From the NCBI RefSeq assembly GCF_963082655.1, contig NC_081552.1, positions 123,914,458 through 123,978,457 of the forward strand: a stretch of DNA of 64,000 nucleotides, in the 5' to 3' direction. Below are positions 33,800 through 45,399 of the stretch, piece by piece. Numbering within the stretch: the first letter of the stretch is position 1; every line of letters starts with the position of its first letter. This stretch comes from Stomoxys calcitrans. Taxonomy: Eukaryota; Arthropoda; Insecta; Diptera; Muscidae. Both the position numbers and the translations under genes were made by a program. The notes below the pieces were generated by a model, which had not been told where the DNA came from, did no database searches, and saw only the letters and a program-made list of their open reading frames with translations.

Positions 33800-35912
33800 T
33801 GGTGAGATCTAGATTTAGTCAAGAAGGGAGATATTCCTTCTCTACCAATGGCGCACGCTTGGATACCAAGGCTTCCCTCAGATTCTGAATCCATAATTGG
33901 AAGACTAAGCGAATGTAATCCCAATCTTTCATTCACCGACTGGAAGATAGGTAGATTGAATGAGGCGATGGCGACCGGAGACATGCAATATTCGTACTTA
34001 ATTCGGACTAAGAAGAAGAAATCGGATACTAAGCCTTGGTTTAATTCCACTATTAGGAATTTTATTCGTAACAGGGACCTAGCCTACTCCAGGTGGAAAC
34101 GTTTTAAAATGTCTGAACTTCATGAGGAAATCCGCACGACAAGAAATAAAGTTAATGCACTCATTAGTGACGCAAAATTACGATATTATTCATCAAAATA
34201 TTATTCGGCGTTAAACACGAAAGGCAAGTGGAGGGTTATAAAAAATATTGGAATTGGAAAGTCCAAGGCAATTTCTAATTACCATGGTGATATAAATGAA
34301 TTGAATAAAACTTTTGATAATATTCCGACCTTCGACATAGACTCGACTTTTTACCAAGACACTAATAGGCTTCCGGGAAGCACAAATGTTAATTGCAGTT
34401 TTGGGTTTAGATGTGTATCGCACGACGAAGCTTTACATTGTCTTAGATCAGTCAAGTCAATCGCTATTAGTCTTAATGACACTGACCCAAGATTCACTAC
34501 AATATTAGTTCCTTACCTTCTGCCTTATTTTACTCATCTCTTTAATTCAATTCTAATCTCCAGTGCATATCCGACTATTTGGAAAAGATCAAAGATAATC
34601 CCAATCCAAAAATCGAATTGTGATTTCCGTCCGAGTTCTATATTATGTTACTTCTCGAAAGTTTTTGCATAAAAAAATGTCAAAATATCTCCATCATGAA
34701 TCTTTGTTGTCAGATAGACAATCGGGTTTCGTGCCCATCATAATTGCGTTGTGCATTAGTTGAAGTTGAAGAAGTGAAATTGATGATGACAATGTTAGTT
34801 TTCTCGTCCTACTAGATCCTTCAAAGGCTTTCGACTCGGTTGGTCATTATTACTTATATATGAACCTCAGAAGATGTTTCAATTTGAGCGACACTCCTAT
34901 CAAATTGATTCAATCATATCTTAGTAATCGACAACAGTCAATGTACGTAGAGGATTCAATATCAGAGCTAATTCTAGTACCCAAGGGAGTTCCACAAGGC
35001 TCAATAATTGGTCAGCTCCTTTTTTCGCTCTACGCAAACGATCTTCATACCCAGTTGGTCCATAGCCAAATCCTTATATATGCTGATGACGGTTAGTTAT
35101 ATCTTAGCGGCTCTGTTAATAATATTAGGACCTGTCCTGAGTCTATAAGTGGGTTACAGCAAATGGTTTATTTCAGAATCACCAGAAATAGAAAGTTATT
35201 GTTATTCACAAAAAATAAATCTTTTATTTTTGCGAGACCTGGATATCACTATAAATCAACAGAAAATCGAAATTGTGTCTAGTGGTAAGAATTTAGGTGT
35301 GATGTTTAACAGTTCTTTAACTTGGTCAAATCATATAAATGCTGTAGCCGGGCAGACACATGTAAAGCTGCGTGCACTGTGGATAACAAACTCTTATACA
35401 CCAATCGAAATTCGAAATCTGTTAGCAAAGACATTTCTAATTCCTGGTCTGATCTATGGGGGTGAACTTTTTTCAAACTGCGATTCACTAAGCCCACGAA
35501 AATTAAATGTAATATTCAACTGCATTATTAGGGGTAGGAAACTCGTCTCTTTTAGAAGATGGGGCTTAGTATCTGAATGGCAGTTTTATACGTGTACCAT
35601 ACGTCTTTGGAATACTCTTCCTCACAATATCCAAAACATCAGTAACGTGTCAATTAAAAAAAAAAATCAATTTTTATATTAGCTGCTTTAATTATAATAA
35701 TATTATTTTCTACCCTATTCTAAAGTTTATTTTAACTATTTTACAAAATTCTAAAGTTTATTTTGTATCATGATATTCGAAAATGTTTATTCCTTTAATA
35801 ATTGTATTATTATTTCTTAAGAAAGATATATGAAAGTCCTATAAGCCTGCACTATAACTATGAGATTAAATCTTGTTGTGTAGGTATTCATTTAATAATA
35901 AATAAAATAAAT
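33800..35912 (+). pseudogene. LINE H: RT-bearing non-LTR retrotransposon, 5'-truncated
   Basis: Lies antisense inside the eyeless intron. 33848-34672 is one 274-residue frame: PWFNSTIRNFIRNRDLAYSR (linker), then the RT start (LVPYLLPYFTHLFNSILISS, WKRSKIIPIQK). The next frames give FLVLLDPSKAFDSVGH (34800) and, at 34860-35096, the RT motif PKGVPQGSIIGQLLFSLYAN and catalytic YADD. 35149-35682 holds KNLGVMFNSSLTWSNHI and the thumb/C-terminus. Several single-base breaks stop it being translated whole. The 3' end is an (AATAA)n-type tail at about 35890-35910. No RNase H is visible. Related sequence is at 1430-2117. Confidence 0.85.
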
Positions 35913-36980
35913 TGATTCCGGCTGTCTCGCAGACTCCAACAAGTTGTAAGGAGTAGTATCCTACGAATTCAACAAGTTTCTGCAGATAAATCTTCACCAT
36001 TTCTGCAGATAAATCCCCACCCCAAAACCTACCAAATATATATATACACCAACCACGACAATATGAGACTTAAATGAAAGGCATAGAAGATTAGAAAACG
36101 TTTCTGATATCGATTTTTGGGGGACCACCCCGACCCCCAAAAACCCTCGGACATATTTACCGAACATGGCAATATGAGACTCAAATGGAAAGTAATTGCG
36201 AGTAAAATAAGAATCTTATATCCAAATTTGGGACAAAGTTCCTGGGGGTCCACTTCTTCCCCAAAATACCCCCCAAACAGGACATATTTACTGACCGTGG
36301 CAATATGGGAATCAAATAAAGGAATATTAGTGTAGAATCGAATGTGATCTCCAATTGTGGAACCAATTGTTTGGGGGCCGCCCGTCTCCAAAACACCCCC
36401 CAAAAGAGGACAAATTTACGACCATTGCAATATAGGACTCAAACGAAAGGTCTTTGGGAGTAAAGCACGAATCTGATATCAATATTCGGGAAAAGTGTCT
36501 ATGGCGCCACCCCACTCCCATAACACCACCCAAATATGAAGTATTTGCTGACCATTGCAATATGAGGCTCAAATAAGAGGTATTTTATAGTAGAACACGA
36601 ACCTGATATATATTTTCAAAGCCAAGTCATTGAGTGGCCGCCCCATCTCCCAAAACACCCCCCAAACCGGTTATGTTTGCCGACTATGGAAAAATGGAAC
36701 ACAAATGCAACACCCCCCAAAGGTTAATAATTTTTCGACCATGCCAATACGTGGCTCAAATGAGGAGTATATGAGATATGAATACGAATTTGATAACCAA
36801 TTTTGGGACCATGTATTTAAGGGATGCCTCATCCTGTAAACTCCCCTCAAAACCAATGGCAATATGGGGTTTATATAAATGGTATTTCTAAAGACAAATT
36901 TTAATATATTGTACATAGCTGGACAGGACCCGCTCCGCTGTGCCGTCTTTCACTCTCTAATTTTATCTGTACGGTCACGT

Positions 36981-37243
36981 TAGGAAATAAGTCCTGTTTG
37001 GGGGTGCTGGTACGGCTTTCAGATATTTCGCACCAATGTGGATATTATATTGGTGCTCTTCTCCCAAATACCTTTCATTGGAGCCGTACCGGACATATTT
37101 ACCGACCTACTGTTATGGTCGGTAAATATGTCCGGTACGGCTCCAATGAAAGGTATTTGGGAGAAGAGCACCAATATAATATCCACATTGGTGCGAAATA
37201 TCTGAAAGCCGTACCAGCACCCCCAAACAGGACTTATTTCCTA
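36981..37243. repeat. Perfect 127 bp hairpin with 9 bp loop
   Basis: Arms 36981-37107 and 37117-37243 pair at coordinates summing to 74224. The loop TACTGTTAT is at 37108-37116. I found no mismatch. Both arms are ordinary repeat-body sequence, so the hairpin is a secondary event, not a transposon terminus. Confidence 0.92.
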
Positions 37244-37319
37244 AAAACACCCCCATACCGGACATATTTACCGACCTACTGTTATGGTCGGTAAATATGT
37301 CCGGTATGGGGGTGTTTTT
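37243..37319. repeat. Second hairpin, 34 bp arms, same 9 bp loop
   Basis: Arms 37243-37276 and 37286-37319 sum to 74562. The loop 37277-37285 is again TACTGTTAT. It shares its first base with the end of the previous hairpin. The inner 20 bp or so of both hairpins are the same (GGACATATTTACCGACC). Confidence 0.92.
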
Positions 37320-37640
37320 GAGTGTGAGGCGGATCCCCATATATCAGATTCGTGCTCTGGTATCAAATACCTCTCATGTAAGTCCCATATTGTCATTATT
37401 GGTTTATATTCCATTTAACTGGTGGCTTTGAAGGAGGCGCGGCCCCATAGATATCCCGCCCATCCCCAAGATCTGGTGATTTTGGAAATAGGGTAAGGGG
37501 AGGGTCCACTCATTAAAGTTTGGATGTTAGATCTACTTCATTCTCTTGGATTTGGTGGTGGATTGGAGTAGCCAAACTCTTTGCCCCAAAAGTGGACATC
37601 AGATTCATTCTCCACTCCCGGAAATCACATTGGAGCTACA

Positions 37641-37811
37641 TATTGCTATAGTCGATATATATGTGTGGTTTAGAAAGAGTTTATGAGGTGAGGCGCCCCA
37701 GATTTGAGCCCCTTTTTGCCATAATCCACAAATATGTTCAGTTTAAGGTGTATGCAGGGTGGGGCGGCCAACCACGTACTTACAAACGAACAACAAATAT
37801 TGCCCATGAAC
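37641..37811 (+). repeat. Decayed repeat-body sequence
   Basis: Diverged units of the same array type (CCATAATCCACAAATATGTT, GGGGCGGCC). No gene. Confidence 0.4.
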
Positions 37812-37910
37812 ATTCACATATCAATGAGTGCAGTCGGATTCAAGTTTTAAACTCTATGATAAGAACCTCGATTTATAGCCGAGTCCGAACGGCGTGGCAT
37901 CTTAAGATCC
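37812..37910 (-). mobile_element. SINE fragment
   Basis: Matches the body of the tRNA-derived SINE at 9797-10095: CACATATCAATGAGTGCAGT, then ATAGCCGAGTCCGAACGGCG. The pol III box head is missing. Confidence 0.75.
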
Positions 37911-38037
37911 GCAGGTCCTAATGTGTCCAATATCAATTTTAGGGTAAAAAGTGTACTCTACTACCAAAACACTTTTATTTCTGTTCTATTCTATCCTGAT
38001 CGGCTTTCATATATTATTTCATATTATTCATATATTA
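37911..38037. other. Unassigned AT-rich spacer
   Basis: Short stretch without recognisable features. Confidence 0.3.
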
Positions 38038-40152
38038 TACTTAACTTGCTGACCCGGGTCAGTTCCGCTGTGCCTTCTTTTACTTTATATGGAACTAGCT
38101 CACCCGGGCACGCTCCGCTTCGCCTTCTTTTACTTTATATAGAACAAAAGTTTCCTTGGAATATTTATTTTCGACAAATAAGGATCTTTTAGTGAAATAC
38201 CATGCTAATTTGACTAACAGTTTAACAAAATAAGTGGCTTTATCTGAATCCCACATGATCTTTATTGGTCTACGAATTTAAATTTGGACGTAAGGTGTAT
38301 TCCATTCTTAAAATACTTCATTTCAGCCCGATATTCTCACGATATCTGACTTAGTGGTGTTTTCGGGGTAGAGATGGTTCCCCAGATACTTGGCCCTGAA
38401 AAAATATCAGCATCGTGCTCATCTCTCAAATACCATTTATTAAACCCCATATTGCCATTGGCTTAAGAGGAGTTTACAGGATGAAGCGTCCCCAAACACA
38501 TGGCCCTAAAAAAGGGTTATCAAATTCGTTTTCTAATCTAAAATACCTTTCATTTGAGCCACATATTGACATGGTCGAAACATTTTTTTCCCTTTGGGGG
38601 TGTTTTGGGAAAGGGGTGATGCCCTAAATACATGGTCCTACTTTTGAATATCATATTCTACTCCCAAATACCTTTAGTTGAGCCCCATATTGCGATGGTC
38701 ACTAAAAAATTGCTGTTTGTGGTAGGGGTAGACCCCCAGAAAATTGGTCCCGAAAATGGGTATCAATTCTTGCTTTACCCTCCAATACTTTTCACTTAAG
38801 CTCCACATTGACATGGTCGGTAAATATGCCCGATTTAGGGGTGTTTTGGGGATTGGGTGAACCCCCAAACACTAAGCGCGGAAAATATATCAGCAACGTG
38901 CTCTATTCTCATATATCCATATATCATTTATTTGAACCCCATGCCATTTGCCATTGCCCTCAAAATTGGATATCAATTTCGTTTTCTAATCTTATTTTAA
39001 CTCTTTATTGCAAAAGTAAGCAAATATGCCCGGTTTGGGGCATTGGCCCTAAAAACCATGAATATTCAGTTCCACTCTCTTTACAACCCAAATTGTCTTG
39101 GTGAGCAAATACGTCCTATTTGGGGGTTGTTAGGGTGGTGGAACGTCCACCAGTTGGTCCCTAATGTTGATATCAGATACGTGGTCTACTCCCAAATAAC
39201 TTTAATTTGAGCCCCAAATTTCCATAGTCGGCAAACATGACCGGCTTGGGGGCTGTTTTGGGGGATGGGCGGCCACTCAGTGAGTTGGCCTTGAAAATGT
39301 ATATCGGATTTGTGTTCCACTCTTAAAACCCTCTTATTTAAGCTTCATATTGCAAAAGCCAGCAAACAATTACTATTTGGGTGGTGTTGTGGGGGTGGGG
39401 TGGTCCCATAGTCACTTTTCCCAAATATTGATATCAGATTCGTTCTACACTCACAAAGACCTTTCATTTGAGCCCCATATGGTTATGATCGTAAATTTGT
39501 CCCCTTTGGGGGATGTTTTTTGGGGGAGAGGTGGCCCCCAAACACTTTGGATATCAGATTCGTTTTCTGCACTCAAACATCTTTCATTTAAGCCCCATAT
39601 TCCCATGGTCAGTAAATAAGTCCTGTTTGGGGGGAGTTTTGGGGAAGGGGTCCAGCCCCCAGAAACGTGGTTCCACATTTGGAAATCAGATTCGTATTCT
39701 ACTTGCAAATACCTCTTATTTTAGTCCCATATTGCCATGATCGGTAAATATGTCCGATCTAGGGGTGTTTTGGGGGTTGGGTGGTGTTGGAGGGGTGGGG
39801 TGGCCCCATAGACACTTTTCCCGAATATTGATATCAGATATGTAATTCACTCCCAAAGACCTTTCCATCCATCTCCGAGATCTGGCGTTTCTGAAAATTA
39901 GGGTAAGGGGGAGGGTCAGATACGTTTTCTTATCCTAAATACCTTTCATTTGAGTCCCATATTGTCGTGATTGGTCTAAATATATGTTTGGTAGGATTTA
40001 GGATGGGGCGGCCCCCCTAGGTACCCCATCCGAAATTTGGATACCAAATTTTTATTTTTAGGTTACTATATGAGAGCACACAAAATTTCGCTTAAATCGC
40101 ACCACCCATCTCCGATATCTGGCGTTTCTTGAAAATTAGGGTAAGGGGGAGG
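38038..40152 (+). mobile_element. CCCGGGCCCGCTCC-headed repeat, tail lost, with a doubled head
   Basis: Two heads in series: CTGACCCGGGTCAGTTCCGC at about 38049, then AGCTCACCCGGGCACGCTCC at 38096. Both are followed by CTTCTTTTACTTTATAT. About sixteen degenerate units follow. It ends at ATCTGGCGTTTCTTGAAAAT-type sequence without the CGGTTCAGCCGTTT tail, joining a DINE fragment. Confidence 0.7.
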
Positions 40153-40661
40153 GAAACGTAAATGGGCCAAATCGGTCAATGTTTTGATATAGCTGTCATA
40201 TAAACCGTTCTTGGGTCTTGACTTCTTAAGCCTCTAAAGGGCGCGATTCTCGATCTTGGCAAATAGAGGGCGCAATTCTCATCCGATTTGGCAGAAATTT
40301 TGTACAGCGGGTTCTCTTATGACTTTAAACATACGTGTCTAATATGGTCTGAATCGATCAATAGCTTGATACAGCTCCCATATAAACTTATCTCCTGATT
40401 TTGCTTCTTGAGACGCTACAAGACGCAATTCTTATCCGAATGAACTGAAATATTACACAATGACCTATACTCTATATTCAGCATTCAATTATGGTCCGAA
40501 TCGGACTATAACTCGATATAGCTCCTATAGCATAACAGTTCTTATTCAATATTCTTTGTTTGCCTAAAAAGAGATACTGCGCATAGAACTCGACAAATGC
40601 GATCAATCGTGGAGGGTATATAAGATTAGGCTCGGCCGAACTTAGCACGTTCTCACTTGTT
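40153..40661 (+). mobile_element. DINE element, subfamily A, 5'-truncated
   Basis: Starts inside the body (AATGGGCCAAATCGGTCAAT) and ends with GTGGAGGGTATATAAGATTA, a decayed stem (GGCTCGGCCGAA) and CTCACTTGTT. The GTCY tract and 5' terminus are absent. Confidence 0.82.
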
Positions 40662-40664
40662 ATA

Positions 40665-40907
40665 AAGGGTGATTTTTTTGAGGTTAGGATTTTCATGGAT
40701 TAGTATTTGACAGATCACGTGGGATTTCAGACATGGTGTCAAAGAGAAAGATGCTCAGTATGCTTTGACATTTCATCATGAATAGACTTACTAACGAGCA
40801 ACGCTTGCAAATCATTGAATTTTATTACCAAAATCAGTGTTCGGTTCGAAATGTGTTCATTCACCGTAACGTTGCGTGAAAATCCTAACCTCAAAAAAAT
40901 CACCCTT
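40665..40907 (+). mobile_element. rosa-like Tc1/mariner miniature element, complete
   Basis: 243 bp with inverted termini AAGGGTGATTTTTTTGAGGT and its complement, flanked by TA (40663-40664, 40908-40909). Inside, from 40780, is the start of a transposase gene (MNRLTNEQRLQIIEFYYQNQ), cut off after about 28 codons. It is an internal-deletion derivative that needs a transposase from elsewhere. A partial copy lies beside the eyeless exon. Confidence 0.92.
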
Positions 40908-40939
40908 TATAATACATTTGCATATACAAAATTTTTATG

Positions 40940-42820
40940 AAATACTAGCTGTACCGGGCCCGCTCCGCTGCGCCTTCTTTTCCTTTATATGGAACAAAAT
41001 TTTCCTTGGAATATTTATTTTCGACAACTAATGATCTTTTAGTGAAATACCATGCTACGAAAATAGTATATCACTTGACAAACAGTTTAACAATATAAGT
41101 GCTTTTATCTGAATCCTATATGATCTTTATTGGCCTACGATAGTTAAAATATTTTATTTCAGCCCGATATTCTCATGATGTCTGATTTAGGTGTTTTTCG
41201 GGGGTGAGGTGGTCCCTCAGACACATGGCTTTAAAAAATATGAGCATCGTGCTCTTCTCTCAAATACCATTTTTTTAAACCCCGTATTGAAATTGGGTTT
41301 GACGGGAGTTTACAGGATGAGGCGTCCCCCAAACACATGGCCCCAATATTGGTTACCAAATTAGTTTTCTAATCTCAAATACCTTTCATTTGAGCCACAT
41401 ATTGGCATGGTCGAAAAATTTTTACCCTCTGGGAGGTGTTTTGGGGAAGGGGTGAAGCCTAAAATGTATGGTTCTACATTTAGATATCAAATTTGTATTC
41501 TACACCCAAAACACCTTTATTTGAGCCCCATATTGCGATAGTCAGTAAAAAATTGCTGTTTGCGCTCTATTCTCATATATTTGAACCCCATATTGTCATT
41601 GGCCTCAAAATTGGATATCAAATTCGTTTTCTTATATACACTTAAACCCCTTATTGAAATAGCCAGCAAATATGTCCCGTTTGGGGTATGGCCCTAAAAA
41701 CTATGAATATCGAGGTCCACTGTCTTGAAGACCAAAATTGTCTTGGTGAGCTAATATGTCCTACTTGGGAGTTACAATATTATGGTGTTGGGACATCCCC
41801 TAGACAGTTGGTCCCGATTGTTAATGTCAGGTTCATGGTCCACTCCCAAATACCCTTCATTTGAGCTCCACTTTCCCATAGTCGGCAAACATGACTGGTT
41901 TGGGGGTGTTTTGGAGGATGGGGCGGCCTCTCAGTGACATGGCTTTAAAAATATATATCAGATTTGTGTTCTTCTCTAAAATATCTCTTATCTGAGCCTC
42001 TATTGCAATGGTCAGCAAATATTTCCTATACTTCCTGGGTGGTGTTATGGGGGTGGGGTAGCCCCTTCTAACGAATTTTGATATCAGATTCGAGATTTAC
42101 TTCCAAAGACCTTTTATTTGGGTCCCATATTGCTATGGTAGTAAATTTGTCTTCTTTGGGGTATGTTCCCGGGGATGGGCGGCTCCCCAAACACTTGGTC
42201 CCACATCTGAATATCAGATTCGTATTCTACACTCAAATACCTTTTATATAAGCCCCATATTGCTATGGTCAGTAAATAAGTCCTGTTTGGGGGGTGTTTT
42301 GGAAAATCAGAAACCTGCCCCCATATTTAGAGATCAGATTCGTATTCTACTCGCATATACCTTTGATTTGAGTCCATATTGCCATGGTCGCTAAATATGT
42401 CCAAACACTTGGTCTGAAAATTGGATATTAAATACGTTTTCTAATTTAAATACCTTTCATTTGAGTCCCATTTTTTCGTGATTGGTGTATATGTATATTT
42501 GGTAAGATTTGTGGTGGGGCATAGGTACCCTATCCGAAATTTGAATACCAAAGTTTTGTTTGTAGGTTACTAAAAGAGAGCACACAAAATTTCACTTAAA
42601 TCGCACCACCCATCTCCGAGATCTGGTGTTTCTGAATATTAGGGGAGGGTCCGCTCCCCCTTCAGATCACAAAAAATTTAGAATCCTATTTTCACAACGA
42701 GATCATTATGCACCAACAGTGAACATTTCAAGACAATCGGTTCAGCCGTTTCTGAGTCTATAAGGAACACACAAACAAACAAACAAACCTACAAACAAAC
42801 ACAAATTGATTTTTATATAC
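40940..42820 (+). mobile_element. CCCGGGCCCGCTCC-headed repeat, full length (reference copy)
   Basis: Head TAGCTGTACCGGGCCCGCTC to tail ATCGGTTCAGCCGTTTCTGA, (AAACAAAC)n, AAATTGATTTTTATATAC, about 1.88 kb. The body has roughly fourteen units of 115-130 bp carrying ATATTG(C)CATGGTC, GGGGTGTTTTGG and TTGGTCCCA. There are no coding frames of substance. The next copy starts immediately at the tail. Confidence 0.75.
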
Positions 42821-43400
42821 TAGTTGACCCGGGCCCGCTCCGCTGCGCCTTCTTTTACTTTATATGGAACAAAAGTTACCTTGGAATATTTATTTTGGAC
42901 AATTAAAGATCTTTTAGTGATATACCATGCTAACTTGACTAACAGTTTAACAATATAAGTGCTTTTATCTGAATCCCATATGAAATTTATTGGTCTACGA
43001 ATTAAAGTTTGGATGTAAGGTGAACTCCATTCTTAAAATACTTAATTTCAGCCCGGTATTCTCATGATGTCGGATTTAGTGGTGTTTTCGGGGGAGAGTT
43101 GGTCCCCCAGATATTTGGCCCTGAAAAAATATCTGCATCGTGCTCTTCTCCCAAATACCATTTATTTAAAACCCATATTGCCATTGGCTTAAGAGGAGTT
43201 TACAGGATGAGGCGTCACCCAAATACATGGCCCCAAAATGCGTTATCAAATTCGTTTTCCAATCTCAAATACCTTTCATTTGAGCCACATATTGGCATGG
43301 TCGAAAAATTTTTTCCCTTTGGGGGTGTTTTGGGAAAGGGGTGATGCTCTAAATACATGGTCCTACATTTGCATTACATTTGCGACTAAAGCTCTCTCAT
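42821..43400 (+). mobile_element. CCCGGGCCCGCTCC-headed repeat, interrupted
   Basis: Begins ACTAGTTGACCCGGGCCCGC directly after the tail of the preceding copy, so the two are head-to-tail. It is broken off after four units by a DINE insertion at about 43401. Confidence 0.75.
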
Positions 43401-44274
43401 TTTTATACTCTCCACCATAGGATGGGGGGTATACTAATTTCGTCATTCTGTTTGTAACTACTCGAAATATTCGTCTGAGACCCCATAAAGTATATATATT
43501 CTTGATCGTCGCGACATTTTATGTCGATCTAGCCATGTCCGTTCGTCTGTCCGTCCGTCTGTCTGTCGAAAGCACGCTAACTTCCGAAGGAGTAAAGCTA
43601 GCCGCTTGAAATTTTGCACAAATACTTTTTATTAGTGTAGGTCGGTTGGTATTGTAAATGGGCCATATCGGTCCATGTCTTGATATAGCTGCCATATAAA
43701 CCGATCTTGGGTCTTGACTTCTTAAGCCCCTAGAGAGCGCAAATCTTATCCGATTGGAATGATTATGCACAACGTGTTTTGTTATGATATCCAACAACTG
43801 TGCCAAGTATGATTCAAATCGGTTCATAACCTGATATAGGTGCCATATAAACCGATCTGGGATCTTGAGTTCTTGAGCCTCTTGAGGTCGCATTTATTAT
43901 CTGATTTGCCTGAAATTTTGGACGACGGATCCTCTCATGACCATCAACATACGTGTTTATTATGGTCTGAATCGGTCTATAGCCCGATACAGCTCCCATA
44001 TAAATCGAACTCTCTGTTTTATTTCTTGAGCTCCCAAAGTTCGTAATTCTTATTCGAATTGGCTGAAATTTTACACAGGTCTCCAACAAATAATTTAATT
44101 GTGTTCTAAACCGGATCATATCTTGATATCGCTCTAATAGCAGAGCAAGTCTTTTCTTATATCGTTTTTTTTTTGCCTAAGAAGAGATGCCGGGAAAAGA
44201 ACTCAACAAATGCGCTCCACGGTGGAGGGTATATAAGATTCGGCCCGGCCGAACTTAGCACGCTTTTACTTGTT
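43401..44274 (+). mobile_element. DINE element, subfamily A, full length
   Basis: 5' TTTATACTCTCCACCATAGG, TATATATTCTTGATCGTC block, GTCY tract (43541-43568) and four tandem units. 3' GGTGGAGGGTATATAAGATT, TTCGGCCCGGCCGAA, CTTTTACTTGTT. Minus-strand frames 43519-43893 and 43814-44119 are repeat artefacts. Confidence 0.92.
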
Positions 44275-44856
44275 ATATATAAGAAGATAGATTCCTAAAA
44301 GACCGAATCGTAATGTAATTTTTTTAAACCATAAAATTGTTGAGATTTTATTATTATTGAAATGTTTTTAATAGAATTTTTCCAAAAAATTTATTCTATC
44401 TATGAGCGTATGTCGAATGATAACAATCTCCTATGGTGAGGTATAATAATGAAGTAGGGGGTTGTTTTTTACACTGGTGAGAAAAAATTTCTTTTCGCTG
44501 TGCCAATCGACCATTTGTTCTAACTTTGACAAATTTTGACGTTTATCAAAAATCAAAAGTAAACAAGATTTGCGCGCCACGTAAAGATACATGAAAAAGC
44601 CAGAAAATAATAATTATTTGCGTAATAAATATTTTTCAAAAATATTTTCCATTTCTGCTAGTAGTTATATTGCAAATTCGAAAGTTCCAATATGGAGATA
44701 TTTTAGGTCTTGCTTTGGAAAAGGACAAAACACGAAGAGTAATGTTATTTCAAAGACACCTGTTTGTCCAATTTTAGGAAGATTTGTTCATGGAACCTTC
44801 TTTACGAACTATTACTTCTCGAAAAATTAATGCAAATTTGCTTCTATTTTTTTATC
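44275..44856. other. Gene-free stretch
   Basis: About 580 bp. One 79-codon plus-strand frame (44591-44830, beginning MKKPENNNYLRNKYFSK) has no family I recognise and no supporting context. It sits in AT-rich sequence. Confidence 0.35.
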
Positions 44857-45329
44857 GTTGCAAATCTTAACGTTAAGATTGCAACCATTTTTAGCTCATC
44901 GATAGGCAAGACCAAACAACGTGCTGCTGGGTAACACTGTTTTGTTCAAAATTTAAAATGGTTTAATAGTAAGAACTATCCCTACCGCACCAAATATATG
45001 ACTGACAATTTAATTCTTCACCATAGAAAATCAATCAATATGGCAATTTTATTTGATTTAAATAAAGACTAAATGAGGACTATTTAATAGGTAGGCATAT
45101 AGTCCTTTATAGACAACTACCATCTAATGACCAATGTTCTAGCGAGTAATAGCACAAACATTAAACTTAGCGCCATCTACTGGCTGTTTCCAACGGCTGT
45201 TTTCAAATAGATTTAGTTGATCCAATTGAAAACAGCCCGTAAATGGCGCTAATTTGGAGAAGCAAACATGAACAGAAAGAAGGCAGAGTGGTCAAAATTG
45301 ATCATACAGCACTTATCTTTATTATGACT
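44857..45329. repeat. Direct repeat, copy 1
   Basis: About 470 bp, repeated in the same orientation at 46834-47244. Shared stretches include TTTTTAGCTCATCGATAG, ATAGTAAGAACTATC and AAGCAAACATGAACAGAAAG. Copy 1 has a roughly 60 bp piece (CGCCATCTACTGGCTG region) that copy 2 lacks. It starts with an inverted-repeat motif (AATCTTAACGTTAAGATT). Confidence 0.85.
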
Positions 45330-45399
45330 TCGTTGTGGTTGTTTGCGGTATTATTTTTTCACTTTCCCACTCTAAGTCGGGCCTTAACAATAACTACCA

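Larger units (their letters stand above)
36030..37640. mobile_element. CCCGGGCCCGCTCC-headed repeat, inverted and rearranged
   Basis: 36030-36905 has the tandem-unit body in minus orientation (TCAAATGAAAGG, GGCCGCCCCATCTCCCAAAA). A degenerate head (AGCTGGACAGGACCCGCTCC) in plus orientation follows at 36917, then two hairpins (36981-37319), then plus-oriented body units to about 37640. The open frames here are accidental. Confidence 0.6.

Noticed and set aside
44591..44830. 79-codon frame starting MKKPENNNYLRNKYF, possible small host gene
   Set aside because: It has no recognisable domain, codon bias or splice context and lies in AT-rich sequence where such frames arise by chance. RNA evidence would be needed.
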